Assembly (NCBI GenBank): GCA_009746045.1 | Contig: RPFO01000065.1 | Span: 3,062,851 to 3,091,350 of the forward strand | Reading direction: 5' to 3' | Source: Mesostigma viride | Taxonomy: Eukaryota > Streptophyta > Mesostigmatophyceae > Mesostigmatales > Mesostigmataceae | Length of the DNA: 28,500 bases | Shown here: positions 1 to 10,123 of the stretch, piece after piece | Numbering within the stretch: position 1 is the first letter of the stretch | Layout of the letters: each line of letters starts with the position of its first letter | Notes under the pieces: model-generated | Databases searched by the model: none | Told to the model about the DNA's origin: nothing | The model's input: the letters and a program-made list of their open reading frames with translations, nothing else | Position numbers and translations under genes: made by a program

Positions 1-189
1 CAACATCTATCTAATCAACATCACGAGCGACAACATCTATCTAAACAACAGCATGCATGCTACCCTAGGGGAGCTGTCTGGCGTGCCTCCCGTGGGTTTG
101 CACACGCGGGCGCTTCCCCACAGGGGGGGGCTCGTTGTCCTCTACGACCTGGGCCCACTTGGCCTTGTCCATCATCTTTTATTATATAT

Positions 190-589
190 ATTGTTCGGCA
201 GGGTTGCCACCTGCTCATCGATGTCTCCGTGGCTCGGCCGCTCTCTGGTCGCCACATCCTCCGGGCGGCTGCGGATGCCGGCGCTGCTGCCGCTGTGGCT
301 GAGCGCAACAAGTTTGCCTCCTACGGCAATGTGGGGCCCCACCGGGTCATCCCCTTTGTCCTTGAGGAGTTCGGGGCCATGGGCCCCAAGACAGCGGAGT
401 TTTTCCACGAGTGCTGCATGCCAGCGCCGTGAAGACCGCCTCGACCTCGAGGGTCAGACCGCCCCGTGGTCGGCCCACACGTGGTCCTCGTATTGGCGGC
501 AGCGCCTGTCACTCGCCCTCACTCGCACCGTGGCTGATGTGTTATTCCGCCGCACCCGGGCCGACTTTGTCGCGACCCATGCGGTCTAG
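190..589 (+). pseudogene. LINE polyprotein C-terminus, remnant
   Basis: In one frame the bases around 200-420 read LIDVSVARPLSG, then an Ala-rich stretch, then RVIPFVLEEFGAMGPKTAEF. This resembles the domain that follows the reverse transcriptase in many algal LINEs, where a 'PFV.E.FGALG..A..F' block is typical. The reading then moves to another frame near 415-435. There SSYWRQRLSLALTRTVADVLF continues to a stop at 587-589, as the ends of such polyproteins do. The shifted frame and the missing upstream RT mark it as a dead 5'-truncated copy. It lies on the opposite strand to the LINE copies that follow and is a different family. The assignment rests on remembered motif style, not a search. 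Confidence 0.5.
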
Positions 590-1001
590 ATCCCTTCCAG
601 GCCTGCATGGTGGGCCGGCAGCGCTGTTGCTGCGTGTAGTTTTGTGATGTATACTGAGTTAGTTGTACCTTGTGCAGCTGGCGTGATCCTTGGATGTCCG
701 TGCACAGATTACTATTAATTTCTTCAGGGTTATTCTCCCAGTTATCGGGTTTTTCCTTATGTTGCCTGCCTATCTCACCGCCGTAATCTATCATTCTCAA
801 TGAATATATATTGTTGTCTCCTTGATATATCGTTCGTATATTATTACTGTTTACGTTTTTTCATTGTTTCTTTCTTTCTTTCTCTTTTTCCCTTTGTAAT
901 GTATACTCCTTAGTTTTTCTTTTAGGGCGCCACTTCGTGTATATGTGTGTATGCGTTCCCTCTTTTCCTTCTTAGTTTTGGTTGTTTGTGCTGGTCGTGG
1001 T

Positions 1002-1035
<34 letters not shown>

Positions 1036-1220
1036 TGTGTTTTCCCTATCAACCTTTCTTGTTACCCTCTGTCTCCCTCCAGGCAGGTCTACCTAGAGAT
1101 AGCCACGCGCGCGCGGCTCCCGCGGCCTTCGCGTCTTTCCTGAGTTTCCTCTCATACAACTACCCTAGTCCTTCCACGGCGTTGGATCGCCATGCGTCCA
1201 GGCATAGTTGTCTCACTTCA
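590..1220. other. No gene seen; probable LINE 3' flank with TG repeat
   Basis: No supported coding region. The stretch is T-rich with pyrimidine runs near 868-895 and a TG dinucleotide run at about 1001-1032. It may be the 3' UTR of the plus-strand LINE remnant just upstream. A TGTCTCCTTGATAT word at about 813-826 matches the dispersed repeat found again at 6.5 and 12.3 kb. Confidence 0.4.
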
Positions 1221-1503
1221 TTAAAATTAAATTAAATTATAACATGCCTCCGTTGGGAGATCATGTAGCACATATTCCTTGCTGGATAGGTGGAGGTGGA
1301 GGAAGCCGCGTAAGCGAACTAACCTAACTCTACGCTATCTAGTCTAGAAAAATCCTAACTACACTACTCAGCAAATCACCCCAGTAGTTCCTCTTGGGGG
1401 GAGGTGGCTTGCCCACAGGGGCTGGCGTGTGGCCGGGCCTGGACAATCTTCTGTCACCTCTTCTTGTTCTGCATGGCAGTCCAAAGAAGGGAGAGGGAGT
1501 GGA
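1221..1503 (-). mobile_element. LINE copy A, 5'-truncated 3' end
   Basis: Read on the minus strand, this is the last part of the same LINE family as the large copy at 1637-5455. It holds a decayed version of the protein's C-terminal tail (about 1380-1503), a 3' UTR with the same words, the paired hairpin module (1243-1278) and an AATTT-type tail at 1221-1240. It is cut off abruptly at about 1503, where the tail of the next copy begins. This is the normal form of a 5'-truncated LINE insertion. Confidence 0.75.
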
Positions 1504-1636
1504 TTAAATTAAAATTAAATTAAATTATAACATGCTGATCAGAAAATAACATGCCTCCGTTGGGAGATCATGTAGCACATATTCCTTGATGGGTGGTGGA
1601 AAGGGGAGAGCCGCGTAATCTAAGTTATCTAACTAT
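1504..1636 (-). mobile_element. LINE copy B (outer), 3' UTR part
   Basis: This is an AATTT-type tail (1504-1530), the hairpin module (1550-1585) and 3' UTR sequence ending in CTAACTAT at 1629-1636. The UTR is interrupted there by copy C and appears to resume at 5464, after a second CTAACTAT at 5456-5463. An 18-19-bp insertion, relative to its relatives, lies between the tail and the hairpin module. Confidence 0.7.
1629..1636. repeat. Target-site duplication of LINE copy C, left
   Basis: CTAACTAT directly abuts the AATTT-type tail of copy C. The identical 8 bases recur at 5456-5463 next to the 5' end of copy C. Confidence 0.7.
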
Positions 1637-1771
1637 TAAATTAAATTAAATTAAATTATAACATGCCTCCGTGGGGAGGTCATGTAGCACATATTCCATG
1701 ATGGATGGGGTGGAGGAAGCCGCGTGGTCGAACTATACTAACGCTAGGCTATCTAGAAAATCCTAACTACA

Positions 1772-4700
1772 CTACTCATCAAAACGCCTCCTCCGCTTGG
1801 GGGGAGGTGGCTTGCCCACAGGGTCGGGCGTGTGCGCCTTGACAATCTTCTTCCACCGCGTCTTGTCCTGCATGACAGTCCAAAGACGGGAGAGAGAGTG
1901 TATGCGGTGCTCAAACTGGGCTGGGACCACTAGGTCGTCCAGCAACATCTGAACGTAGTTGGTGACAGGTTTCCCTACCCTTTTGGGAATGTCCGCGGGG
2001 CCAGGCCAGGTCAGAATATGCCGCCCTGGCTGGCCAAGCCGCTGGGGGCCGGCCAGACCAAGGGTGGTGTCGACCTGGCTAGTGCGGGCAAGGTGTCCTA
2101 CAAATGCTATCCTACGCTGCCTAATCTCGTCCGAAACACGAGGCATGCCATGATACAAAGACTCTGATGACGGACGCTCGGAAAAACCTACGTTAAGGAC
2201 CTGCCGGAGCATCCTGTAAACTGTGCCGTCGAGCCGAGCTGCCAGTTTGGGTGGGAGGGTCCACGCCTCGGCGCCATACGTGAGCACCGTGAGGACGAGG
2301 ACCTTGAAGAGCATGCGTTTGCGGTGCCCGTCCAGGCCCTTCGAGCGCCAGTAAGGTGTGAGCGAACGGAGCTTGGCCCAGGCGAGGGCGATGCGGGTGT
2401 CCACATCGTCGTCGGTGTCAGGAAGCCAGCTCCCCAACAGCTTGAAGCGGTCGCGGAACGGGACCTCCGTCCCGTCCCGGCGCATGACGTGATCCACGAC
2501 AATAATGAACAGGTATGGGGACAGGACACAACCTTGCCACACCCCGTGGTGAAGGGGGAATGGTGGAGTGGTGCCCTCCGCAGTCCGCACTACTGCCTGT
2601 GAGCCCTCATACAGTCGGCGAATGGCAGCAATAAACGCAGGTGGTACCCGATCCAGAGCTAGGATGGCCCAAAGAGCCTCCCAGAGAACCGTGTCAAAGG
2701 CCTTGATATAGTCAACAAAAATGAAGACCAGCGGCAAACTGTCAGGGGGAAGTCGACGCACCTCCTCCATCAACCGGCGCGCGACAAACACAGCCATGAC
2801 AGTGTTACGACCACTACGGAAACCCATCTGAGACTCACCCAGGTGTGGGTCCAGCGCGGCGCGGAGCCTGTGCAGCATCATGCGCATGAAGACCTTCAGC
2901 GCGGCGCTCTGGAGGCAGACACCCCGGTAGTTGCCGGGGTCAGCAGCAGAGCCCTTCTTGTACAGCATGACGCGGATGGCCGTCTGCCACTCAGCAGGCG
3001 GAGGCTCGTCAGAGAGCAGGACACGGTTGCAGAACGCCAGCAGAAGATCCCTAACCGCCAGATCAGGGGTCTTCAGCAGCTCAGCAGAAAGGTGGTCGGC
3101 ACCGACCGCTGCATCGTACCGCAGGCGAGCAAGGGCGCCGTCCAATTCCTCCAAAGTGAAGGGGGGACAACGTCGTCAGTGGCAAGGCGGCCCTCCTGCA
3201 AGGCGGGGACTTGGTAGTCCGCGGCCGAGGAGGGGGCGCCGGTGGCGGCGGGGGTCCGGCGACCCCGAGGCGGGCGGCCGTCTCGGGGTGCAGCGGCGGG
3301 GGGGGGCGCGAGCCCCACCGGTCAAGGAAACATTGTGGGCCAACCAGCGGTCAAGGCTTACCGGCGCCGTGCCGTCCCCCGTATGCTCCACCGGGGTGCG
3401 CTGCCGCCGGCCGCCGAGCCGGTCGAGGTGGTACCACATGTCCTTGCCCTGGTTGCGGGCCTGGCAGGCCTTGGCATCCGCGATGCACTGGGCCGCCTCC
3501 GCGTCCTGAGCGTGCGCGTAGGCCTCCACAAGGGCGGCCTTGAGCGATGGTTTCTGCAGCGGGTCCCGGTTACGCTTGAGGCGGTGCCGGGCGGCCAAGA
3601 CCTTGGGGTCCTGGCGGTAGAGCGGGCCGGGGCGGCGGCGGGGCATGACCGGCAGGTGCCGGGCCGCCAGCAACGGGGCACGGGCCGCAAAGCCCGCAAA
3701 AATGGCTGCGTTGGGGGCACCATTGTCCAGCTTGTCGACGTCCGCCCGGGCGTCCAGTGCCGACAGGTACTTCCGTCGGCACCAGTTCCGCTCGTGCTCG
3801 GCGTCCGTCCAGTCCTCAGGATCTCCCTTGACCGGACGTAGAGCAGACCAGTCAGGGCGGACCACTGGGCGCGGCGCGTGGGGACGTGGAACCGGAGCCG
3901 AAGGGTCGCGCGCACCAACCGGTGGTCAGAGCACACCGTGGGCGTGTCAAACACTCGGGCGTCCAGAACCGAGGTACACCTGGGCTGCCGTACCACCACA
4001 TAGTCCAGACAGGCCTGACGGCCGTTAGGGCCACGAAAAGTGACCAAGTCCTGTGAGGGACGTTGGAATTGACAGTTGACAGCAACCATCCCGCTATCCC
4101 GCAAAAAGGCAGAGAAAAGGGGAGTATTGGCGTTAGCTTCCGTGTCAGCAGGCGCAAAGCGACTGCCAGCAGTGCCCACGGGGAGCGTGGCATTGGCGTC
4201 GAGCAGCATAACCAAAAAGTGGCGGGCCGGAGTGACCCTCTCAAGGTCATGCAAAGATTCGAAGAACTCCTCACGGGCCGAATCAGGTAGACCACTGTGG
4301 GGTGCGTAGCCCACCCCCACCGTGAGGTGGTGTTTAGACCGCCCCTCGACAGAGGTGAAATGTGCTACCATAAGGCGTGGGGTTAGAAACTTAAGCGTGC
4401 TGAGGCTAGCAACTGCCAGCGGCGAACACAAAAGACCAACACCACCTTGGCCAGACGTACCGCTGCCAGCGAAGTAAAACCGCCAGCCACCCGCCAAGCG
4501 AGCAGTGCTCACCAGGCCAAGTGGCACCGTGCGGCGGTGTTCCTGGACGCCTAATATAGATACACGATGCTCAATGCAAAATGCGACTAGCTCCTCGATC
4601 CGGCAGCTATGGTCGTCATCTAGCAATGTGCGGGTGTTAAAAGTGGCAAGGGCCAAGGATGCCTGCTGGCCCACCAGGGGAGAACGACGATGGGTGATGG

Positions 4701-4971
4701 GGGTGGGTGCGGCGGGGAATGGAGGTGGGGGTGGAACGGAGGGGGGAAGGGAAGCGGTGGAAATAGTGCTTTTCATCGCATTTATTTTGTCCTGCAGGCG
4801 TAGGATGCGAGCCTGCCGCCTGCTCTGGGTATTCGGGGATGCTTGCGCAACGCAGAGGCGTAGGAAATCTAGCATGCGTTGGGTGTTGCTAATCTTGCTG
4901 CTGAGAGCTGTCGTTCTGGCCCGAGATACCGGCACCACCATGTGTCTCAGTCGACTGTTAGGTCGATGCAT
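1772..4971 (-). pseudogene. LINE ORF2: endonuclease and reverse transcriptase, inactivated
   Basis: The first part (about 4971-3870) is an APE-type endonuclease: FNTRTLLD, GVQEHR, LLDANA and SDH (3922-3930) are the usual metal-binding and catalytic blocks. A middle segment reads on in a different frame (3865-3320). The RT reads from about 3154 to the stop at 1772-1774, with VFIFVDYIKAFDT (motif A aspartate) and QGCVLSPYLF (motif B). After VDHVMRRDG the sequence jumps directly to FKLLGSWLPD near 2470-2490, so the YADD motif and its surroundings are deleted. Frames change near 3870, near 3260-3320 and in a C run near 3160. The C-terminus has YGAEAWTL and an IAFVGHLAR block and ends in a Lys/Arg/Pro-rich tail. 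It would nick target DNA and copy its RNA if intact; this copy is dead. Confidence 0.85.
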
Positions 4972-5045
4972 GGTAGTGGAACGGGACTATTTAGAGGCTG
5001 TCCCCGAAGCCTGTTAGCCGCGAGCCGACGAGGAAGGTTGTCTAC

Positions 5046-5452
5046 CTACTGTCTACCAACAGAGGCAGCACCCTTCTGGCTAGACGCCTGACGAGACTCC
5101 GCTCCGGGGGTGTTAATCGGAACACCTGGAATCCTGTGCCCATCAAAGAATGCTGCAAAGGAGCCATCCTGAAGCAGACGCAACTTAATGCGCTTACCCT
5201 TGGTCTCTTGCTTCTTGGTCTCCTGGACGATGGTGCTGTTCCACACCGCGCTCCTCGCCTTCAGTTGAGCCGTCGTGTAGTCCTCGTCGAGGCTGAAGTC
5301 ACCGCGTTGGAGCAGACGACGTGCTCCCAGCACGAGGCGTTTGTCGTGCATGGAGGCCATGGTGACGACGACCAGGCCCAGAGGGCCTGGCAGCCGAATG
5401 GCACGTTCAATGGCAACACGGTTCTGGAGCTGCAGCTTCCCCAGAAACGCTG
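5046..5452 (-). pseudogene. LINE ORF1-like C-terminal fragment
   Basis: An open frame runs from an in-frame stop at about 5454 to a stop at 5046-5048, upstream of ORF2 on the same strand. It reads RLPGPLGLVVVTMASMHDKR, then LVLGARRLL, FSLDEDYTTAQLKAR and a basic stretch. The 'KR.VL..ARRL...LDED.T..Q...R' pattern is that of the nucleic-acid-binding ORF1 end that precedes ORF2 in several LINE groups. It has no N-terminus because copy C begins at about 5455. The function, RNA binding in the retrotransposition particle, is inferred from position and style only. Confidence 0.5.
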
Positions 5453-5455
5453 GGC

Positions 5456-5463
5456 CTAACTAT
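5456..5463. repeat. Target-site duplication of LINE copy C, right
   Basis: CTAACTAT is identical to 1629-1636. Just beyond it the 3' UTR of the outer LINE resumes with TCTAGTCTAGAAAAATCC-type sequence, also present in copies A and C. Confidence 0.7.
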
Positions 5464-6200
5464 CCTAACGCTAATCTAGTCTAGAAAAATCCTAACTGCC
5501 CTACTCGTCAAAACGCCTCCTCCTCTTGGGGGGAGGGGGCTTGCCCACAGGGTCGGGCGTGTGAGCCTTGACAATCTTCTGCCACCGCGTCTTGTTCTGC
5601 ATGCATGGCAGTCCAAAGAAGGGAGAGAGAGTGGATGCGGTATTCAAACTGGGCTGGGACCAGTAGGTCATCCAGCAACATCTGTACGTAGTTCGTGACA
5701 TGTTTCCCTACCCTTTTGCGAATGTCCTTGGGGCCAGGCCAGGTCAGAATGTGCCGCCCTGGCTGGCCAAGCCGCTGGGGGCCGGCCAGACCAAGGGCGG
5801 TGTCGACCTGGCTAGTGCGAGCAAGGTGTCCTACAAATGCTATCCTACGCTGTCTAATCTCGTCCGAAATACGAGGCATGCCCTGATACAAAGACACTGA
5901 GAGGGAGTGGATGCGGTGTTCAAACTGAGCTGGGACCACGAGGTCGGCGAGCAACATCTGGGTGTAGTTCATGGCAGGTTTGCCTTGCTTCCAAGGAATG
6001 TCCTTGGGGCCAGGCCAGGTCAAGATATGCCGCCCTGGTTGGCCAAGCCGCTGGGGGCCGATTGCCATGACCTCCGTTTTCTTGCTGATCATAAGCCCCA
6101 CCGCCCGCGCTTCGATCCAGTGACAAGCTCTCTAGCCAGAGCTGGGCGGACTCCGGGGTCTCCACGAGCGTCGTGTGATCAGCGTAGATCAGATTGCATG
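5464..6200 (-). mobile_element. LINE copy B (outer), coding part, rearranged
   Basis: The minus strand starts near 6200 with LIYADHTTLVETPES. This is the RT catalytic box, with His in place of the second Asp (codons at 6175-6186). A frameshift leads to GLMISKKTEVMAIG, then a jump to GPQRLGQPGRHILTWPGP. A block of roughly 65 codons ending in HRIHSLS then occurs twice (about 5900-6065 and 5620-5790), with LYQGMPRISDEIRQRRIAF between the copies. The Lys/Arg/Pro-rich C-terminus and 3' UTR follow and stop at the CTAACTAT junction with copy C. The copy is 5'-truncated, internally deleted and partly duplicated, so it is a relic. Confidence 0.75.
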
Positions 6201-6455
6201 CTCAGTCGGTAGGGTGGGTCAACCCCACTGTTGCTGCAATCTGCATGCACATGTAGGTCAAAGTAAGTATCAGTATAGGTCCATGAGAGTACGTCATATG
6301 CGCAGAGGGGCCATATGATACAGTTGGCGAGAGACCAAGTTACCGTAAAAATAAAAGCGCATTTTGGTCGGCAAATTGATTAATATTTTAGTTAATTAAT
6401 TAAATTTTTTATATTTTATTTTGGGGGCTCCGAGTACCAGATTTTGGCCTGTGCA
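6200..6455. other. No gene seen; A+T-rich stretch
   Basis: No coding signal. Bases 6370-6422 are strongly A+T-rich, with TTAATTAATTAAATTT words. Confidence 0.5.
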
Positions 6456-6565
6456 GCTCAAATATCAAGGAGACAGCCAGCAAATATCAAGGAGACAACC
6501 AACAATATCAAAGAGACAACCAGCGCAGGCCAGAAATCGGGAGAATCCGGACCATGGTAGCTCGA
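6456..6565 (+). repeat. Dispersed repeat with tandem ATATCAAGGAGACA words
   Basis: Three near-copies of the word ATATCAAGGAGACAACCA are followed by a segment reading CAGCGCAGGCCAGAAATCGG, then AGAATCCGGACCATGGTAGC. The same segment recurs at 12329-12388, and the word recurs inverted several times at 12.3-12.48 kb and once near 813-826. No protein product is evident, so this is a non-coding repeat family. Confidence 0.7.
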
Positions 6566-7060
6566 GCCTGCCGTTATCTTTTCCGCGTTTTCGAGTCGTT
6601 CAGGATGATGAAGATGAATGGTGATGGAAATGTGTATCCTTGTGCATTGAAATTATGGCTGGCCTACGTGTGGAGCGACTAGATGACCTAGACGGTGGGG
6701 CCGGAAACAGCATGCTTGATCAGGGCCGGTGTGTTTCTAGCCTAACTGGCCGGGAGTGTCTAGTGGTGAGCACCATTGCTGCGATCGCTCTCCCACCATT
6801 TACGAGGAAATACCCGCAAATGGAAAACCACTGAAAAGGTCTAGCTAGTCAGTCATCACGTTAGCCATGCCATGATTCCAAACGTCCAAGAACTGCACAC
6901 GGTGCAAAGGCAAAAAGCCGGAGGACAGCACTTTCAAATGTGCGGCGGGAACCAAAAGCCCGCGGATGCCAGAAAACATCGTGTTGCGGCAGCGACGCGA
7001 CGATGTGGACAACGAATCCAGTGCCAAGCTCGGAACGGCCGCAAAGGAGATCTGGCATCA
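6566..7060. other. No supported gene
   Basis: Only short unsupported ORFs. The part next to 7067 may be the 3' flank of the reverse transcriptase that ends there. Confidence 0.4.
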
Positions 7061-7066
7061 CAGGGT

Positions 7067-8338
7067 TCAGATGTGCGGAGATACTATGCGATCCAGCCGG
7101 TCCACGACCTGTTTGTAGAGCTTGTGCCAAGGGGCAGCACCGAACAGATGTGGGTGACGTTGCAAAAAACACCGGACTTGACGGAGCATAATAATGTCTC
7201 GGTCATAGCCTTTGACCAACAAACGCTGCAAGAGTTCAACAAGAGTCGTGATGAAATCAACACGATAAGAACAAAGACGGGAAAAACGATGTAACTGAGA
7301 AAGAACAACACCATATTTTGCTGTGTGGGAAAGGAGACTGTGAATATCGGGGTAACGAATAAAAGGAATTTGCTGGTATTTAGGATCCTTGCGCTTATCA
7401 TAGACAGCCGTACGCCAGCCCTTCTTGTTATGGGTAATGTTAAGATCGAGGTAATTGCAATGAGTATCCTCCGACGTGAGCTTTAATGTGAGGGACGCTT
7501 GCGGGTAGATGCCAGGCAGACCAGCGGTGATATACAAATGGGTTGCGAAATCAGGGTTGTCGAAAGCGATGACATCATCAATGTATCGACATGTATGGAT
7601 AAAACGCCTGATGAGAACATCATCGTTTGAGGCAATGAGATTCTCCATGAATGCAAGCTCATAAGTGTATAGATAGAGGTTTGCAAGGAGCCCGGCACAG
7701 TTAGTGCCCATAGGGATGCCGATAGCTTGTTGGTATACATTGCCCGCAAAACAGATGAAGGTGTTATCAACAAGATAAGAGATCCAATGGACAAGGTCAG
7801 CCTTCGTGATAATATAATTATAACCATCCCGCACGATAGCACCTGCCGCGATCCCTGAGAGCCACGTTGCCGTGGGCTTGGTCTGAGAAACACGCACGTG
7901 CAGGTGGTTGCGCCCGTGAGGCCTACGTGCATACAGACGAGTAAGGAGGCTATCTAAACGAGCTTTCAAATCGTGCAAATCTAGTGTGGTATATAGAGTG
8001 GTGAAATCATAGGTGGCTATGGGCATAGGTATACGTTTCTCTGCTGCTGTCTTAGAACGGCTAAGGGCGGCAAGGCGTAGGCGTACTTGGGCTGAGTCTA
8101 TGACGATCCAACTACCAGCAGATGCATACCCGGCATTCGACAGCACCTCCACCCATAATGCATTGGCTTCGGGGAGAAGAGCATTCAAAGCATGGCAGAT
8201 GAGTTTCGAGAGAGGCATCAGTGGGGCTGAATGCGACGCAGCAATGGTGCGCAAAGCAACAGGAGTTTTGTGCAGCTTAAGAGTGACCACAATATGGACA
8301 ACCAACAATATGGACACTTGCTGGCATGTACGTGACAT
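7067..8338 (-). pseudogene. Penelope-like-type reverse transcriptase, 5'-truncated
   Basis: A 423-codon open frame carries a full set of RT motifs. In order they are LKLHKTPVALRTIAAS, YDFTTLYTTL (motif A), a hydrophobic segment, QAIGIPMGTNCAGLLAN (motif B, IPMG at 7706-7717), CRYIDDVIAFDNP (catalytic YIDD at 7574-7585), YLDLNI and an AVYDKR block. The 'KLHK.P', 'IPMG..C..LLAN' and 'RYIDD' combination is that of Penelope-like retroelements and a related widespread RT group in metazoa and protists. It is not LINE or LTR type. The ATG at 8336-8338 is probably not a natural start, because the N-terminal region and any endonuclease are missing upstream. The catalytic residues look intact, so the fragment is recent or was under selection until truncation. 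The exact clade cannot be set without a tree. Confidence 0.75.
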
Positions 8339-8398
8339 GCATGCAGATTCTGACTAGTGCCCTTATCGAGAACTATCATATTGCACTGAGCCTTGTGC

Positions 8399-8422
8399 CC
8401 CCTTAATTAATTAATTAAGGGG
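8399..8422. repeat. 24-bp perfect palindrome at the transposon's left end
   Basis: Four C, then TTAATTAA and TTAATTAA, then four G form a perfect palindrome. It spans the left junction of the inverted-repeat element that starts at 8419. Confidence 0.8.
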
Positions 8423-8434
8423 ACCGGACGGTTC
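8419..8434 (+). repeat. Left terminal inverted repeat
   Basis: GGGGACCGGACGGTTC is a perfect inverted match to 11087-11102. Confidence 0.75.
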
Positions 8435-8460
8435 CGAATTTTTTGGCGCCAAAAAATTCG
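8435..8460. repeat. 26-bp perfect palindrome inside the transposon end
   Basis: CGAATTTTTTGGC followed by GCCAAAAAATTCG is fully self-complementary and directly follows the left TIR. No equivalent is seen at the right end. Confidence 0.85.
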
Positions 8461-10060
8461 CGCCGGTACCGAAGGTCATAAATTTCACGTGCACGGTGCG
8501 CGCACCCCTTGCGGAAGTGGCCATGGCGACTGCGTTCAGGCGAAACTACCACACTAGGGCAGGCGAAATGCAAAAATTTTACTCGAATCTAAAAGACGAT
8601 GAGTTTATGATGTTAGTTTGTGGCGGAAATCAGCTGGTTTACAATATCGCTGTTGTTTTTTTATGCCATCGGCATGGGGGGTAATCTGAATTTTTTGGTC
8701 CCGCGGAATGAAATAGAATTCATGATAGCGGCTGTAAAATCGCGGTTTTGGGGGTTGTTCTGACCGTGAAGCAGGCATTAATATCGGTTGCATCGAATTC
8801 TAAACCGAGCTGGTGCTTTTTGCCAGATTTTCGGCCATTATCGGTAAGTAATTGTTCAGACCTGCGCAGTGCGTGTCTGACCTGTCCATGGAATAACGGC
8901 TGTTATTGCGCGCCTGGGCGAGGGATTTACGAGGGCAAGGTACAGATTTGTCGCGAATGTTATATGCTATCAGTGCCTTCTTCTATGAGCTCATCGTTCG
9001 ATTTTTTTTGCGTTCTTTTTGGGCAGTTTCCGCCAGCTAGCTTGCCGTCGCTTGCCGTTGTGTTGCCGAATACCTGGCAGCTTTAGATTGTTTTCGTTGA
9101 TGTCGTGATCAGGGCCGCTTCAGTCGCAGCCTATAGCTCGTCGGGAAGGTATAAGGCATTTCATAAAACGTGTTCTGGCAAGGATGTTGTGCGTATGGAC
9201 GCTTCTTGTTGTTTGAGAGTGACGCACCCTCTCTTCGCAGGCCGCAGCGGCATCACAGCGCTCATGCGCTGAAGGGCCGCCAATGGTTTCTTTGCATTTT
9301 ATCGTGCAGGGATGGAAGTGTTTTAGTGATGATGATGTTGGAGATATTGCATTTGTGTGACTGCATGTAGATAGCTGGCACCAATGGTTGTTTGAGCTTT
9401 CCTTTGTTATGATGATGTGACAAGACTACAATGTGCTGAGCCAACCATGGTTGACATGCATGACTGCATGCAAGCTATATATACCATGTTCCTACTTGGT
9501 TCCTTGCCCTCCATAGTCCCAGTTTGTCATCCATGCCGGGGAGGACAGTTTAGGAGGTGTTGTTGAGCTGATTAGCTTGGTTGGCATCAACCTTACACTC
9601 TAACCTGGGAGAAACATAGGAAATGCTGCTTAGGCATGTTAGGGCTACCATCGTCAAGGCTATGAACATATTTACAAGGCTGGCCATGCTGGAGGGATGA
9701 TGAACACATATGAGGTGCGTGGCCACCCCTTTGTACATTGTAAACATACTCAGCATGGTTTTGGTGCATGTTGGATGGCATATGAAGTGGCACTGTGGGG
9801 TTACTAACTTACTGAGTGGTCCTTAGCGCCTTGTCAGGTGGTCATATAGGAAACCCATCAACTTGAGTAGTTCTTGTCACAATGACCCCCCACGTTGAGC
9901 ATGCGTTGCCGTCAGCGTGCAAGAGTTAATCATGTGTGCTTTGGTCAGTTTGCAGATGTCTTTGATGAAGAAGGAGGTGCTAGTGTGGCTGAATGGTTAC
10001 TATAATTTCCTTGTAGTGTCTACATGGGTGGCCGTCTTGGAATGGTTGTAACTTGGGCAG
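8461..10060. other. Transposon interior, no ORF with recognisable domain
   Basis: No open frame resembles a known protein. A TATATATA box at 9476-9483, upstream of the PHD ORF, could be a promoter element, but nothing else supports it. Spliced exons of a transposon gene may be hidden here. Confidence 0.3.
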
Positions 10061-10123
10061 TTCTTGGCAGAACGTCGTCAAACCTTGAACATAGGAGGTA
10101 CCATATGTGCAGAGGATGGTAGT

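Larger units (their letters stand above)
1637..5455 (-). mobile_element. LINE copy C (APE-type), nearly full length, defective
   Basis: On the minus strand, 5' to 3', it contains an ORF1-like piece (5046-5452), an endonuclease plus reverse-transcriptase ORF2 broken by frameshifts (1772-4971), a 3' UTR, the paired hairpin module (1661-1697) and an AATTT-type tail (1637-1659). It is flanked by the 8-bp repeat CTAACTAT at 1629-1636 and 5456-5463, which I read as the target-site duplication. The target was the 3' UTR of another LINE of the same family. Copy C cannot be autonomous, because ORF2 has at least three frame changes and its RT lacks the catalytic YADD segment. Confidence 0.85.

Noticed and set aside
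945-1235. Plus-strand 96-codon frame with Val/Cys run
   Set aside because: Driven by the TG dinucleotide run; no homology seen.
8500-9800. Several 60-110-codon frames in the transposon interior
   Set aside because: No recognisable domains and no coding-like composition; listed only as interior without a supported ORF.
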